DNA of 64,000 bases from Cymodocea nodosa (lineage: Eukaryota > Streptophyta > Magnoliopsida > Alismatales > Cymodoceaceae): positions 1,510,501 to 1,574,500 of the forward strand of contig CM072342.1 of assembly GCA_036874045.1 (NCBI GenBank). The letters run 5' to 3'. Of the stretch, positions 37,401 to 52,400 are shown piece after piece (positions within the stretch are counted from its first letter, which is position 1; each line of letters begins with the position of its first letter). The notes beneath the pieces were generated by a model. It ran no database searches and was not told the origin of the DNA. It saw nothing but the letters and a program-made list of their open reading frames with translations. Made by a program: the position numbers and the translations under genes.

Positions 37401-40400
37401 CCATAGTAAGTGTTGTGATTCACATGCTTGCAGTATTATTGATGAAGTTTATTAGAGGAGTTGGAAGGCTTTGAAAGATGGAATGGGTAATCAAATACTA
37501 ATGGCTGGGAAACACACAAAAAAAGTATACTTGAGATGTCCCTGATATGGAAATTTTAGATTTTGCTAGGTACCTTTCACTTAATTGCCATGGTTCTTTG
37601 CCTATTTCTGCTAAGGTCGATTCATAGGTACCATTTCAAAAAAAAGCTGATTTGCAGGTGTGGAAATGAAGTAGGGATGGCTGGTTGTTTGTAAGTCCTA
37701 TTCCACATTATTATTGTTGGGGCATATGCTTTGGGTGCCATAAACACTTTCTGAATAGAAGAGCTCCATCAAAGGTTCAATTCTTTGCATGGTAGATGTT
37801 GCGTAATGGAGTCTTGAGGCCTTTGGAAGATAGTCCGGATGTTTCTTCCCTTAGCCATGTGGTGGCATTGGTTGTAAAGAATTAGACTTTTCCATGATTG
37901 AGCTTTGGATTGGAATGATTGGGAGGAAGGTGTTCTACGAAGTGGGTGTGGGTTTGTGTTGTGGATAGTTATGTTCAACCAGATGTGGTAGCCTTGGCTT
38001 CCAGCCTAGTCCTCTTGCTGCATTCTTTACCATCTTCAAACAGTTTTTTAGCTCAGCTCACATGTTACTAGTTTTATACTCTGGATGCCTCTTTTTAAAA
38101 TATCTGCCTTGATGATGTTGGGTGATCCATCACTTATGTTTTCAATCTTTAACTAATTTACATGAGCCTGTGATTGCAGGTTTCAATTTTGGCAGGTACA
38201 CTTGCTCGTCTGGACAGGGATGCTCCTCACTACAAAAAGTTAGTGCCTAATGAATATTGAACTTTTAGTTATTCCATTGTGATTAATTAATTTAATTTAA
38301 TTTAATTTCATTGTTTTTCTTTCACATATTTATTTTGTTGGTGTTCACGGAACTGATTTTTTAAGCAGTAAGTAGCTGATTATTTATACACTATAATTGC
38401 ACTAGCTAAATTTCTATCTATTGTTTTCAAACTAATGTTGTATCTTCTATTAGATTTATATGCTCAACTCCCTTCCATCATGCCTAACCATGCAAGTGTA
38501 GGCTTGCGTTTAAAATCATAGATGAGCAAAATGAAGTTGGAGGTATAAACCTAGTTAAATTTGCATACAAGTTGGAAGATAAGGCTTTAAAAATATACTA
38601 AAAAATTCTTCTATCAAGATAATGAAAGAATAATATTACCAATTTGAAAATTGAAAAACTTTACCTTACCATTTTTGATCCATAACTTGAGTTGACATTA
38701 TAGGTTTCTTTATTGAAGTGTAGCATTGATGATTTAATATGGGCTTAATAACTTTATTAAAACAACTCACGATCCCATTCATATAATTTAATTGGTCAAT
38801 GTGATTTTTAATTTAATTGGTTATTTTCTATTCTATACATAACATTACCAAACCAAATTACAATGTACAATTTGATTTCAACGCCCCCAAAATCAATGAT
38901 ATGCGACTCTTGACTCCTGTGTATATGCACTAGTTGACTGTCTATTTCATTTTCACATGAAAAGTATGAAACAGGGAGCAAGTGCTCATCCAAGGTCACA
39001 CATTATTTATTTCGACCACAATAAGCACAAGTATCTATGAAGGTAACATATCAAATAATAACATATAATTAACGTATACTTGAAGTGAAATAGACAATTC
39101 ATTCAAATGAAATTTAATCAATTAATCAACATTGTAAATATGGAAGAAATAGTTAAACAACCAAATTGATTAATTACTAGCAAAAATAAGAAGTTAGAAT
39201 CATAGAATATAGATAGGTGTAGCTAAAGAGTAATTTTGAACCAACACTCATTGTTTCAAACTTTCACAACAATCCATTGGGTCCCAAGACTAGATTCAGC
39301 TTGTATGTAGTCCATCCTAAACATTATAAATAAGTCAGCTTCACGCTATTAATAAACCAACTTGTCCATTCCAAATGGCAACCTCCAACAAATTTGGCAC
39401 GTAATAGGTTGCAATCCTTAACTAAGTCAATATAATGGAATTTTGACTCTAAATACCCTTTACATAGAAATGAGCAATCTCAAGAGTTGGCAAAGGAGTC
39501 TCAATGTAGTGTCTTCATCTGTGGCTTCCTCCTACAGAAGATGCGTGCACAAAAAATAGGTTTAGGTCATATTTACTCATACCTACTCATGTCGGTATTC
39601 TAGCAATGGTGATCCTCTCTTTAGTGATGATGATCCTTGCAAGCAACAATTTGGGGACAAGGGTTTTGTGTTGGAGACGTGGAAGAAAAGGAAGGACCTC
39701 ATGTGCAACAAGGGTTTTGTACTTGAGATGTAGAAGAAAAGGGAGGGAAATATTTTGGGTAAAAAGGAATTTTTGCACAAACTCCCTTCGAGTGTCTACT
39801 TGGGACAACGCTCTCTGAGCGTTTATTTTCTTTTGCAGGTGCGACCAATGCTTGAGGGCTGCATCTGACAAAAAATATTGTTTGGTAAGGATGAAGACAA
39901 CTTCGACCCCTCAATGGTTAAAAAAGTTGAGAGTTAAGGTTTCCAAATGCACCCCTAGCTGTTATTCTAGAAAAGTCCACCAAAACATATCTACAAATGT
40001 GTTTGGAGTACCTACTAGCTTGTTTCACCTTTTAGTTTTTGCATGCATGAAATCTTTGATGTTTATTTGATTGGAGTACCTTGTTTTGGTTCCTTTTTTA
40101 CCACTTAAAAGTACACATTATATATTTTCATTTAACATGTTGGTTCAGAAAGTCCTGTAATATGATATGAAGTTCTGATGCAGTCAGCATTCATGTATAG
40201 AATGCGTCTAATACTGTGCATTTTCATATTTGGCATATAGGGATGGGTATAATGACTTCAATACATTCTACATGCAGGTACAACATCTTCTGTCTCAAGA
40301 TGTCATGAACAACCTCTACCAAACCATCTTATTCTAGTATATGTTACATTTTTTCAGGCTGCATCTGGTACAAAGGGTGGTTCAAGTGGTTCACCAGTTA

Positions 40401-43400
40401 TTGATAGCCAAGGAAGAGCTGTTGCTTTAAATGCTGGAAGCAAATCTTCTAGTGCTTCAGCCTTCTTCCTTCCACTAGAACGGGTTAGATTAATTGCATA
40501 TTTCTTGTGTCTTGGTATGCATATCTATCCATTAGTTTCTCATCATGTCGTGGATGTTTACAGATTATGTAACAGTGAATTTATCAACTTTAGCTGTTTT
40601 TAATAGTGGTAATCTTAAGTATTGACACTATTATATTTAAACAGAAAATAGTACCATGTTGTAACTTGTATGATCTAGTCCCCGTTATTCACCTTCAGTG
40701 CTGCTCATTGGTGACAATGACCCCAATAATCAATCAACCCTTCTTTCAATGCTGTTCCAGTAGTCAATCCCATATGGTTTTTTGCATTTTACCTTGTGAA
40801 GCTATTGACATGGGGATGGATCATCTCTGAAATTAGAGAAGGGGCAGTGGTCTTTTAAGGAGCTTGTCTTAATTTCTTTTACGTGAGTTTGTGGTGGTTT
40901 GATGATGCTCTTTGGTATCACTTTTGGGGGACCTTATCAATCAGTTGCTACAGTTTCTTTTTTTAAAGGCACTATATTCTGTATTTGATTTAGTTTTGTA
41001 TCATTATTTAATTCTTCAATTAAGAATTTTCAGCTCTCCTCAAAAAAAGATATTTCCAGATCTCATGAAAACCAATAGAAATCATTGTGCATGGCGTTAT
41101 CTGATAGCTCAGAAGGATTGCACTTTTCATTGGTGAACGACCAAATCCAAAAACAAACTTCTATTCTTTTCCACTCCCTTCTCTAGTACCATGTCAAGCA
41201 TACATTTTTGTTGTATTCACCAGTCCCTCCATACAGCTACGATTCTTCTCAATGCAGATCCTGAAACACAGGGAATAGACTTGTTGGCTTTTAATTTTGT
41301 TTTGTTTAACTCTAATTATTTTCTTTTATTTTGTTTTGTGGGCTTCCTCTTGGATCCCCTTAATTATCCTTGTTTAATCACTCGTACCTCTAGGCTTTCT
41401 TATCTAATAAGAATTATCCTTACTCTTTTCCAAAAAAATGACTGTGGCTTTTGTAGTTCTCCTTATTTTATTTTCTTGATTTTAGTAAATTCCCCTTCAC
41501 TACTGAATAATCTGACTGAAACAAAGATCATTTAAATTTTTAAAAATCTTGTCAGTCAGTTACAATCAAACAAGCAGAAATATAGTGAATGATATTGTTT
41601 TTGATACTGATTGATGCAGATCTTCAAAAGCATTTTTCAATTCATACCCTTGTTCCTTCTTGGAAAATTTATTCCTTTATGATCATCATTTCCATCCCAT
41701 TATACTTATCTCTAACTTTTAGCTACTCTTTCCCAGTTGGGAAGTTCCAAAAAATGTGCAAAGGAAACCTATTTAACAATCTCATTTTTAGAATGTTATA
41801 ATATTTGATTCTAGCCTTTAGCTCATCTATTGCTTAGGATCAATGGATCATCATATTTTACCATTGGCAGGTTGTTAGGGCATTCAACTCGATACAGAAG
41901 GCTTGGAATTCACTTGCCAACACATGGGAAGTAGTGACAATCCCTCGTGGTACTCTTCAGGTTTGCCGCTCCATTATATTATTTTGTTTCTTTTTTATCT
42001 CATGGTAGACAAATAATGAACTATTTTTGATGGATCTTGCTGCTGCACTTTCAATTTCTTTGAATTGACACTTGTATAAGATTTTTGCAACTTAGTTGCT
42101 TTTGATTGCTCGTGCAATGAAACTAAATTCCTTTTATTTGAAGACTTGTTTTGAATTGAAGGAAAATTTCTTTGAAGATGTAGTGTGAAAACGTGGTACA
42201 TTGCATCAATTGATGATAAGGGAAAATCATCTTGCAAATGGTTTGGCAAAACTAAAAGTGTCATATAAAACCTAAAAATTACAGGCACCATAAAATTTTG
42301 CAACATATTCAACATTGTAACAGCTACACATTTCTTATGTTTAAATCCTATGTAACCTTCAATCTTTTAGGGATAATTTACATATCAAGCACCATTTTTA
42401 TAAAAACAAATGTCTAAATTCAGCTACGATCGATCAAATTGCTACATATAGCACTTCATGTAGGTGTTTTGTTGCTTTCAATAATATTCTATACATTTTT
42501 TAAAATTTCCCTATATAGTTCTTTTTGTAGTTGTAATTATAATTAATTTATGTCCTTTTTCAAAAAATGTTGTCTTTTTTCTTATGTTATGAATTTTGCA
42601 TGGTCATTTATTTTTCATTTTGCTCTTTGATTGCTATATAGGCCACTTTTATTCACAAAGGATTTGATGAAATACGTCGTTTGGGACTCAAATGTGAAAC
42701 TGAACAGGTAAAACCACTGAATTCTTGAAGCTCTGATTCCTCGTTTCCAGTTCCTCTGAAACCACAAGAATCCAATCCTTCATTATTGATAAGCATTTTA
42801 TAGTCGCAATCCCTGTAGACTTGTTCTGCAACCAAGTTGCATTCTCAAATTTAGTGTCCTATTTTTTGATATTGTTTATTGGTTTGCCAGATGGTAAGAG
42901 AAGCTTCTCCTGCTTCTGAGACTGGAATGCTTGTAGTTGATTCAGTGGTATGTTGTTGCATGCCTTGGTGCATGTTGTATTTTGTTTTGTGTGCTCTTTT
43001 TATATTCATCTTTTTCAAAAAATGTTAAATTTATAGGTACCCGGTGGTCCTGTGCACAAGCACTTGGAACCAGGAGATGTTCTAGTCCGTGCCAATGGAG
43101 AAGTATAGCTGCTTGCATTGACCATCTTAAATTCTTATTGTTTTGTTCAGTGGTTGTTTTTTACACTTTGTTTCATTGTGGACAAGCTACGGGACTGCAA
43201 ACGTATCACTCAATAATGCACTTGTATTTTATGTTAAGCAATTATTCAATCTGCTCTTGTATTCCACATTAAGTATTAAATACACATGTTGGAAAGGAAA
43301 TAATCAAGTTTCATTCTTTTCAAAAGTGGGTCTTTGTAAAACCTTTGCGAGGAGATAGTAGAATACAAAGAGAAAATATGTCTTGATGGGATTAATACAA

Positions 43401-46400
43401 ACTTTATTGAGAGAAGTTGATGATGCCCTGTGTTGAACATCTTCAGTTGGACCTAATTGTTGTATATTGATCATGTATTACATTTTGATTCATTCATGAG
43501 AGTTGCTAGTTGCACAATGATGAAAATATATTCATGTACGCTTATATATAGTAAATTTCTGATGCTTATATGTTAAAAACATAACCTAATTGTTGTATAT
43601 TTACCATGTATTGAATTTTTGACTCTGAAAAATACAAATGAAAGTGAAAGAAGGCCACATAACACTTTAATTGGGTGGTAATAACATTAATGGATAGTAA
43701 TTTGACAGGAAGATCAGCTAAATATAAGACATTGTTTAGGTTAATCTAGGAAGGGACTTGGACTACCCCTTGCCTAGACACCAGTCTTAGATGGCCTTTG
43801 GCAATAACAACAATAGATATATTTGAGAGGGGGAGGTGATCAAAATGAGGAAGTTTAATACTCCAACATTGGTACTAGTACTTGGAGTGGGGAGGTAGAG
43901 CCCCAAGTAGTCATGACAGTGGAATTTGTTGCCTGTAGTTGAAGATATCTCTCATAATCAGCATATAATATGGTGATAGTTCTAGTGGTGGTGGGGCTAG
44001 TAGTAGCAATAGTTGATGACAAGGACCTGGTGGTGACATTTGTTTACTGTGGTTTTCCAAAATTATTTTAGCATCTTTTTGAACGATGGCCAAGTCTACC
44101 ATAATGCTGACCACGAGTATTCTAAGGATTCCCCTGACCTCCCCTTCATCGTCAATGACCAGATGAGGATGAGGCAACCATACTGGAATGATCAGTAAGA
44201 GGTGGAGTAGTTCCTGTCGAAATCCTCAAGTCTCTGGCAAAGGTCTCCTCAAGATTGGGTACTTTTTTGCACCAATAATTTGACCATGAATCTAGGAAGA
44301 AATTTCAGGATTCAAGCCTGACAAATAAGCTATGATAGCCAATACCTCTTGGTATTGGTGCATTTTGGATATATCAGCAGTGAGAGGTTGATAAATATTG
44401 AGCTCATCAATCAAACCATGCAGTATACTATAATGTTCCTGACAAATTTTGTCTCTCTACTTAAGGGTAAAAATTTGTTCTTTGAAATATTTTTTTGAAA
44501 ACCATAAATCTTTTAAAGTGTCAATTTTTTTTAGCTGAGTGCATCATGGTAACTCCATGTGCAACAATGGGCTTCATGATAAAAAGCATCCAGGAAATAA
44601 TTGCAACATTATTGGTGGACCAGTCAGCATAAGTGGGATCCTTTAAATCCAAAGGATCATTGGTGAGGTGTTAGAGCTTGTGGTGGGTGATAACAATTGT
44701 CTGAAAACTTTGTGGTCATAAGATGTAATTTTCTTATTTTAACTTTTTGGAGATACCGGGAAAATTTTTGATTAAAATATCATGTGTAGCCATGGATAAT
44801 AATCTGAGTTTACAAACCAAGTCCAAAATAACCGCACAACAGCACAATTGGATAGTCTGATTTCACAACAGCTCAGTGAGCACACACAAAAATCTGCAAT
44901 TGGCACTGTCTGTGGCACCAAAAGAACACTCCTTGGTGAGCATGCACACCCATCGTATGAATATTGCACACCCACAACACTGAACAAGTGGGAAGATGCC
45001 AACACACACACATGATGGCGTAAACGTTGGAAGGATTTGATGTACATTAGCATAGTAGACAACTGTCTTGAGCACACCCAATCTAGAGGTACAAACAACA
45101 TGTGGAGCACAGAAAGCCACATGCACAAAAGAGCAATGTCAGACAGCAGCCCATGTTATGGCTGACCACAAAGAGAAGAGGAGAAAAGAGTGGAACTGTC
45201 AGCCTGTAAGAATGGGGGCTGTCGGCTTGGGGTATGAAAGAGGAAAAACAAGTGGGAAAAAGACAAAGGTGGGAGGGGAAAACTTGGAGGATTATGAGAA
45301 GAAGTGCAGTGACGGAGTGGTAGAGGGGGAAATAGAAGTAGACGGCATTTAGGGGTTTATGTGATGCTTTAGTACCATGTTAGGGAAAGGATCGAAAATC
45401 ATTTTTCATTACACATGGACATGTGTATATAAGAATATATGAGTAATTCGACATCCCCATAAATAGACATCTGTTTACCCATAATGGTATATCTAACAAT
45501 AGCAAAACCCATTTGTGATTCATTACAAATTACTAATTAGATTCAATTGCAAATCATAGCTAACAAAATATTGATAAGATCACAAAAAATGCAATGATGG
45601 CTCAAGCCATAACCAATATGGTAAAGTATAATGTTGAAGGGTGACTTGTGTAAGGTATCAATACAATATGGGTATGATAGGCACGCTCTAGTATTAGGGC
45701 ATCATAGACAATCAAAGGTTCTTTAAAATCCTTACCAAAAAATTGACAAAAAAAAAATGAAGATTGAAGTGACCAAACAATTGGAAATAATATAAAAAAA
45801 TGTCAATAGCATAAAGAAAAGTAAAAAACATGAAAATACATTATCATATTAAAGAATGCAATATAAACAAATGTAGATCCAGATGGTTGGGCTCCTGGAC
45901 CTGCATTCCCAACAGGTGTTCATCATAATAAGTGTGCTTAAGAAAAACATGTGCAAAGAATACATGTAAGTGTTTAATTTAAGTTGACAAGCAAAGAACA
46001 TCTTTCAAGTGTGATCTACAGTTGAAATCATTTAATGGTTACTACTGTCAGTTTGTTCCTTCTGTTACTTATAGTTTTTTTAAGAAAATGGTATTTTGTC
46101 TTAACTGTTGGTGTTTGGTGCAGGTGCTTACACAGTTTCTTAAATTGGAAACGCTTCTTGATGACAATGTTGGTGCAGAAATATCTTTAATGATTGAAAG
46201 GGGTGGAACTTCCATGATTGTAACATTAATGGTAAGGCTTCTTTTGCTTTATTATAGTGAGAGGTTTTCATATATCAACTTGACGGTTTGCAAAATGAGA
46301 CAAATGTTTGCTCTTGGGGCATTTGGCCGTCTAAATTCTTCAGATAGTGTATATAACCTGTTAATACAAAAGGACAAATTGGTCAATCTTTTAATAGTAG

Positions 46401-49400
46401 TACTCATTATTTCACAGCTGCTGCTAATTGCCTTCAGTTGATTTTGGCATTTGCTCATATTATGTTCTGATTGTTGAGGATCCCGTTCAGGTTCAAGATC
46501 TGCATTCAATAACTCCAAATTACTTCTTAGAAGTTAGTGGTGCAGTTATTCACCCGCTTTCATATCAGCAGGTAGATAATACTTTTTGCTCCCACTAGTT
46601 TGTCACTTTGGTTGTGTGTGTTGTTTTGCATAACAATGTCTCCATAACAAAAAAACAATGAATCAATATTGGGAAGCTTTGATTTGATATGACATGCTTC
46701 TTGTGCTGCAAATTTATTACCTGGCAATAGTTGACTTGGAGTACTTATATTTTACTGTTGATTACCAAAAAATTAGGGCCAGTTTATTTGGATAGTTTTT
46801 GTTTTTTTTGAATAATCTATGTTGTAAGTGGAGATTTTTTTTCTAAATGAAAAAACTATATTTAATAAATTTATTTATTTTTTATGTAACTATAACTTCC
46901 ACTGAAAACTCACTCCCTCAAATTCATTTGTGTGATGTGTATATTGGTTTATATGCATGGGTTGTTAACTATGAAATCTTGAAGTACTTTGGTAAAGAAT
47001 TCCATGATAAATTGATAAATTATTGTTTGGCAGTTTAGCAACCACCAAGGAAACGGGCCCTTGTTTATATTATTAATTTAGTCGTTGCTAATGGGTAGTA
47101 AACACTTAAGTCTTATTTTTCAATAATTGAATCCCATGCGATCTTGTAGCAATCCATGTATTTTAATGGTTAAGACTTAGTGTTTTTAATTTATTCAGAT
47201 TTTATGTTTGTAGTTGATGCTATGATGTTCAATTTATTTGACTTTATTGTTATATATTCTTTTTTTAAGTGGTATACTGTTACGTATGCTTTTATGGTAT
47301 AATTGAAGAGATCATGCCTTCTCTTAATTTTTATGAAAAATGGGAGTTATAAAAGGGGGACTTTGAAGTTTGAACTTGGTGAACAAACAAGTAGAATGGC
47401 CAATCTTAATTCTTTGATGCCTTAATATGTATGATCCAAAATAATAATTGAAATATAGGGTGTCTTTGTTTTCACCAGCTTAAAGCTTCTGTAGCTCTTC
47501 TACAGTGGACCCCACAACTCTGTTACCAATTCCATCGCCAAGTTCAATTCTTGGGTGTTATTGGAGCTCCTTGCAATGTAGCCAAGGAAGGAAATATGGA
47601 GCTGGCGGAGGCAGCTCCTGAGTTCTTGCCACTAATGCAAGAGCTGACACTGTAGTAATATGCTACTGCAGCACTTAACAGCCCTCAACATTAAGAGTTA
47701 AATTGCTCCCCAAAACAAATGCATCTACGATTAAATGTATATTTATTAGGGTATTGTGAATTGATTTATATTATTTAAACGTATGTTACATGTAAAACTT
47801 TAGAAAATATGACAAATAAAATATAAATCAATTACTTGCACATTCAATACAAATGTGAATATTTTGCAATATTTTCTGTTCATATAATTTGTGATTGGAT
47901 GTATCAACAACCAAAATCAATCTGTGTTTTCTTTGAATTTGGATTCTCTTCTTTGGATCTTTTTGGATAAAATATGAGGATTTGGAGCAGATTTTCAGAT
48001 ATTGGATATCTTGAAATCTCTTTTTAGTGGTAGTCATACCATCATTATGGTTTTTAGGATGGTAATATGTGTTTGTGTGCAATTAGTTTTTTTAAATTTG
48101 CATTTTTCATTGTTTTTCTTTTCTGTAATTTTGCAGGCTCGAAATTTTCGATTCAAGTGTGGCCTTGTTTATGTTGCTGAGCCAGGGTAAGCAAAATTGC
48201 TTGTCCGCCAATATCTTTTTTTCTTCTTTCGTGGTATATTGTGTTACTTCCATGAAAAGTTGACTGCTTGTAGTGTGCTAAAATATATGCTATTGTTGAA
48301 CAGTGTTTCTTTGTGATGGCAGTGGCTCATAAAAATGTGGGATTTCTTCCAAACTGAAAATACAAAGTTTGATAAAACAGCATTCCGTTGTGATTTTGAT
48401 ATTTGACAGTGTTGTAAGGAGAAGAAAAGCAAAATTTATTATTCATTAGAAGAGATTGTTACGTATAAATGGTAAGGTCTTAATTTGATCCAACTAATGA
48501 TCCAATAACCCGAATAACACTATTGACATAAACATAATAACAATTCTTAACACTCATGTTGGAACAAATATATCTAAGATGTCCAGTTTGTTACACAAAT
48601 TTTTAGTAACTCCAATAGAAAAACCCTTAGTGAATACATTTGCAAGTTGCTTTGATGATTTAGTGTAAGGAGTGCTAACATATTTCTTCAAGACCAAATC
48701 CCTGATGTAATGACAATCAACTTTAACATGCTTGATTTGCTCATGAAATGTAGGATTTCTTGCAATAAAGATAATTGATTGGTTATCACAATGCATTTTC
48801 ATTGAAAGATCAACTTGAAACCTCGACTTTGAGTGTAACCACATCATTTTACATCTAGTTTGCGCATAGCATGATATTCTACTTTAGCACTTGATTTTTT
48901 TTTACTTCTCCATGTTATTAGATTCCCTCTAACATTAGTGCAATATCCAGAAATGGACTTCTTGTTACTTTTGTCACTAGCATAGCTAGTATTGGAATAT
49001 AACTTGTAGTTGTCTATGGTCATTGTAAATTAATTTTTTGCCAGCTGTGCTCTTGATATAGGCTAGTACATGAAGAGCACCCTGTCAATGAATTTGTCTA
49101 GGTTCATGCATAAGTTAGTTGAGAATACCAACAGTGTACAAAATATCTGGACAAGTCACCATAAGGTAAATGAACTTCCTAGTTAAGCACTTGTACTGAT
49201 CTGCCCCTTGCAATAATTCAAAAGTGTCACCCAAGAATTGTGGTTACTTTTTTATATATTGTAATTTATATTTCACTTTTTTTGTTATAAATGTATTACT
49301 CAGGTGTTGATCTTTGCAATTATTTTTTCCATGATTTGGACCTACTATTTGAATTTCTTCTAGAAGAGTTAGATATCATCATCTAAATATATGTCTTTTA

Positions 49401-52400
49401 TTTTATTTTTGTATCTGTACCTAAATTTTTCTGTCAATAACTCTTCTCTAATGAGGGTGTGGACTTTGGTACAATGTTAAGGTTGCTCTTAAACTTAGGA
49501 AATAGTTTCTTCTACTGTGGAGGTAAGACTGTAAAATTGTATCCTGCACAGGATTACATTGGTGGGAATCTCATGCATTATCTCTTTAATAATAAACAGT
49601 TTTCCACTTGCTGAGGTAAGGTTCGGTTACAAGTTACCATCAGGTTTCATAGGAACCTCATGCACTGGATTTTTCTTTTTTGTTTTTTTCCTTCTTAACA
49701 TGATGTATCTGTATAAAATTTTTATAATGTTTCCATATAGGAGGATTTTCAATGGTCAAACAATGCATTCAAATAGTGTTAGAAGGGGATCTTCTTGCAG
49801 CTGTTAGAATTGACAGGACCAAGAGGGCCTCCAGTAGTGACTCAATTGTTCTTAGCTGACTTAAGCTTATCTCTTTGTGATAGTTCATTGTTGATTTTCT
49901 TTATCGTAGTTCCATTTTTGGAACCTCTTTTCTTTCATTGCATGGGTTCCCTGTTGGCGGCCCCTCTTCCCCATGTAGCTTTTATGATTTTAATACCATT
50001 TTCTTATTACCACCCAAAAGATATATATATATATAATATTTACAAAGAGTCACTGTTTTCTTGCCAAAAATTTTGAGATTGACTTGTGGTTAATTATAAT
50101 ATCTTCATAATATTAGCATATCTGCTATTTCTATCAGCTGCCATTTTAGGTTAATGCAAGTGGCCATTGCCCATTTTGATCATGAATTGCAGGTACATGC
50201 TTTCAAGAGCAGGAGTTCCTCACCATGCAATAATAAAAAAGTTTGCTGGAGAAGAGATCTCTCATCTGGATGGTCTAATATCTGTTCTTGGTAAGCTTTC
50301 CAAAGGTGCTAGGGTGCCCTTGGAATACATAAGCTATGTGGATCGCCATCGAAATAAGGTAAGGTCTCATTTTGCTTATAAATGCTTCTAGTTTTCAAGA
50401 ATAAGTCCAAATGAATATGAACCTTCACTTGTTGGATGCACCTTGGTTTCAATTTGATGATCATTTCGTCATTTAAGGTTCCTTTTTCAATTGCTGGAGA
50501 TAAAATTTTCAGTACAATAAGATATAGGTCAACTGCCTAATCTCTTAATATATAAGTTGCATTATATCCACAACAAAAAGACATGTTTCATGAATAAATT
50601 AGACACATCATCCAACGTGGAAATGTGCGCCGAAAATCCCTTCACATCAATTTTTTCGTACACATGCCATTATAAGTATATGCTAAGGCTACGGCAGGCA
50701 ACTGGTTGCATCCTATGAATATAAAAACTTTTTTATTTTCTGTTTTTCATGGTTTATGGAAATTTGGAATAGCATTTTGCTTGTAGAACTTGAGTTTGTA
50801 TTTTTTCTCGAGAGTGCATGCCTGCTTCAATACTCTAACTGTCATAATAAATCTTAACTGAGTTGTTATGAGTGTCAAATTCTACAACTCTGTATCTCAT
50901 GCTAGAACTGGATTAGAGACGGTAAAAGTTTGTATCTTCCTAAATGATTCAATCCTGAATGCTGAGTATTTAGTTATTAATATTATGGACTAAATTATGT
51001 TTTGACGATGAGTTGACATTCTCTAGATTTTTCGTTAACTTTTAGGGGTTTGTAGATGCCATGGAAGATTAGTTTTATTTCAACTTTTGATTTTTTCCAA
51101 CCGAAGACATCTTGGCCTGCTCTTTTTTGTGTTGGATTTCTTGCAAATGCAAGAAATTCCAATAATTTGTAAAAATAACTCTTCAATGGGTGAAGCAGGA
51201 AAGGTATGATTTGACAAAGATGGGACAACTGATGTTCTGCCTTTTTTGTTCTCCTTTCTATTCCATCTCTACTCTATAGATATTATTCTACATAGCAACG
51301 ACATCAGAATCAGGTTTTGATAACTCAGATATGGTATTGTGGTGTTTGAGTTATCACTTTTCTTGTTGAGCTTCTGACAAACCAGAAAACAACAGCTCCC
51401 GTGTCTCAACCTTTCAGCCTTGCAAAAGTCCAACTTGAATTATTTCCAGACAACAAAAAAGAAGTTAAATCGTTTTGGCCTAGATATTATATAATCAAGA
51501 CAATTCTTTATGTGTTACCTGTATTTTGGTATAGAAGGGCTTCTGTGGCTTCCTTCTTAGCTAATCCAGGTGTGATGTTTTAATTTTACCAATAATTTGT
51601 AGCCCTTGAAGCTGTATCATGCAAGAAAAATGGATCAAGTCAAGAATTGTTTAATTCTTGTGGCTATTTTTCTCTTTTATAATTTCTACTGTGGATCACT
51701 TTATTTATTTATTTATTGTTTCATTTCCACCATTGTATCTTCTTATTGAAATTTTCTATTTCCTGTATTTGCAGTCTGTTCTGGTAACACTTGATAGGCA
51801 TGAATGGTATGCCCCTCCTCAAATATATACTCGCAATGATAGCACTGGTCTTTGGGTTGCAAGACCTGCTTTGGCTCCTGATTCACTTCTTGTTTCAAGT
51901 GCCCATGGTGATAGTAAGCATATAACATGTCCTGCAGCTTTAGCAGCTGAAGAAGGTGGTCTATCGCAGTGTACATTTCAGTGCATTTACAAGGATGGGA
52001 CAGATCATGCTGTTAGGTTGCACAGTGATGATGAAACCTTTACAGAGGAATCAAATTATGAAGCAGAATCTAATAATGAGAAAAAACGGAAACGAGTTGA
52101 GGAGACATGCTTTGAAGGGGGTTTAGCACTCAATGGTGAAGAAAATGCCAGTGAGGGCTTATCAAGCCTAGGGGGTAATGAGACAACAAATGAACAAGAA
52201 ATAGCAACAAATGCATCAGTTGCTGAACAAGTCATAGAGCCAACTCTTGTTATGTTTGAGGTTGCGAACTTTATTTTATGCTATAGCTCTTCTCTTGGAA
52301 GATGATATTTCACAAATTGCGATTTTATTTTGTGGCTGTCAGTTTCGTTTTCCAGTCATTGCTGTTGGAGGAGAATATATGATTTACTGTTGAGGAACAA

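Noticed and set aside
46022..46441. 139-codon plus-strand frame
   Set aside because: It is DEG7 exon 11 (46124-46231) extended by chance into both flanking introns.
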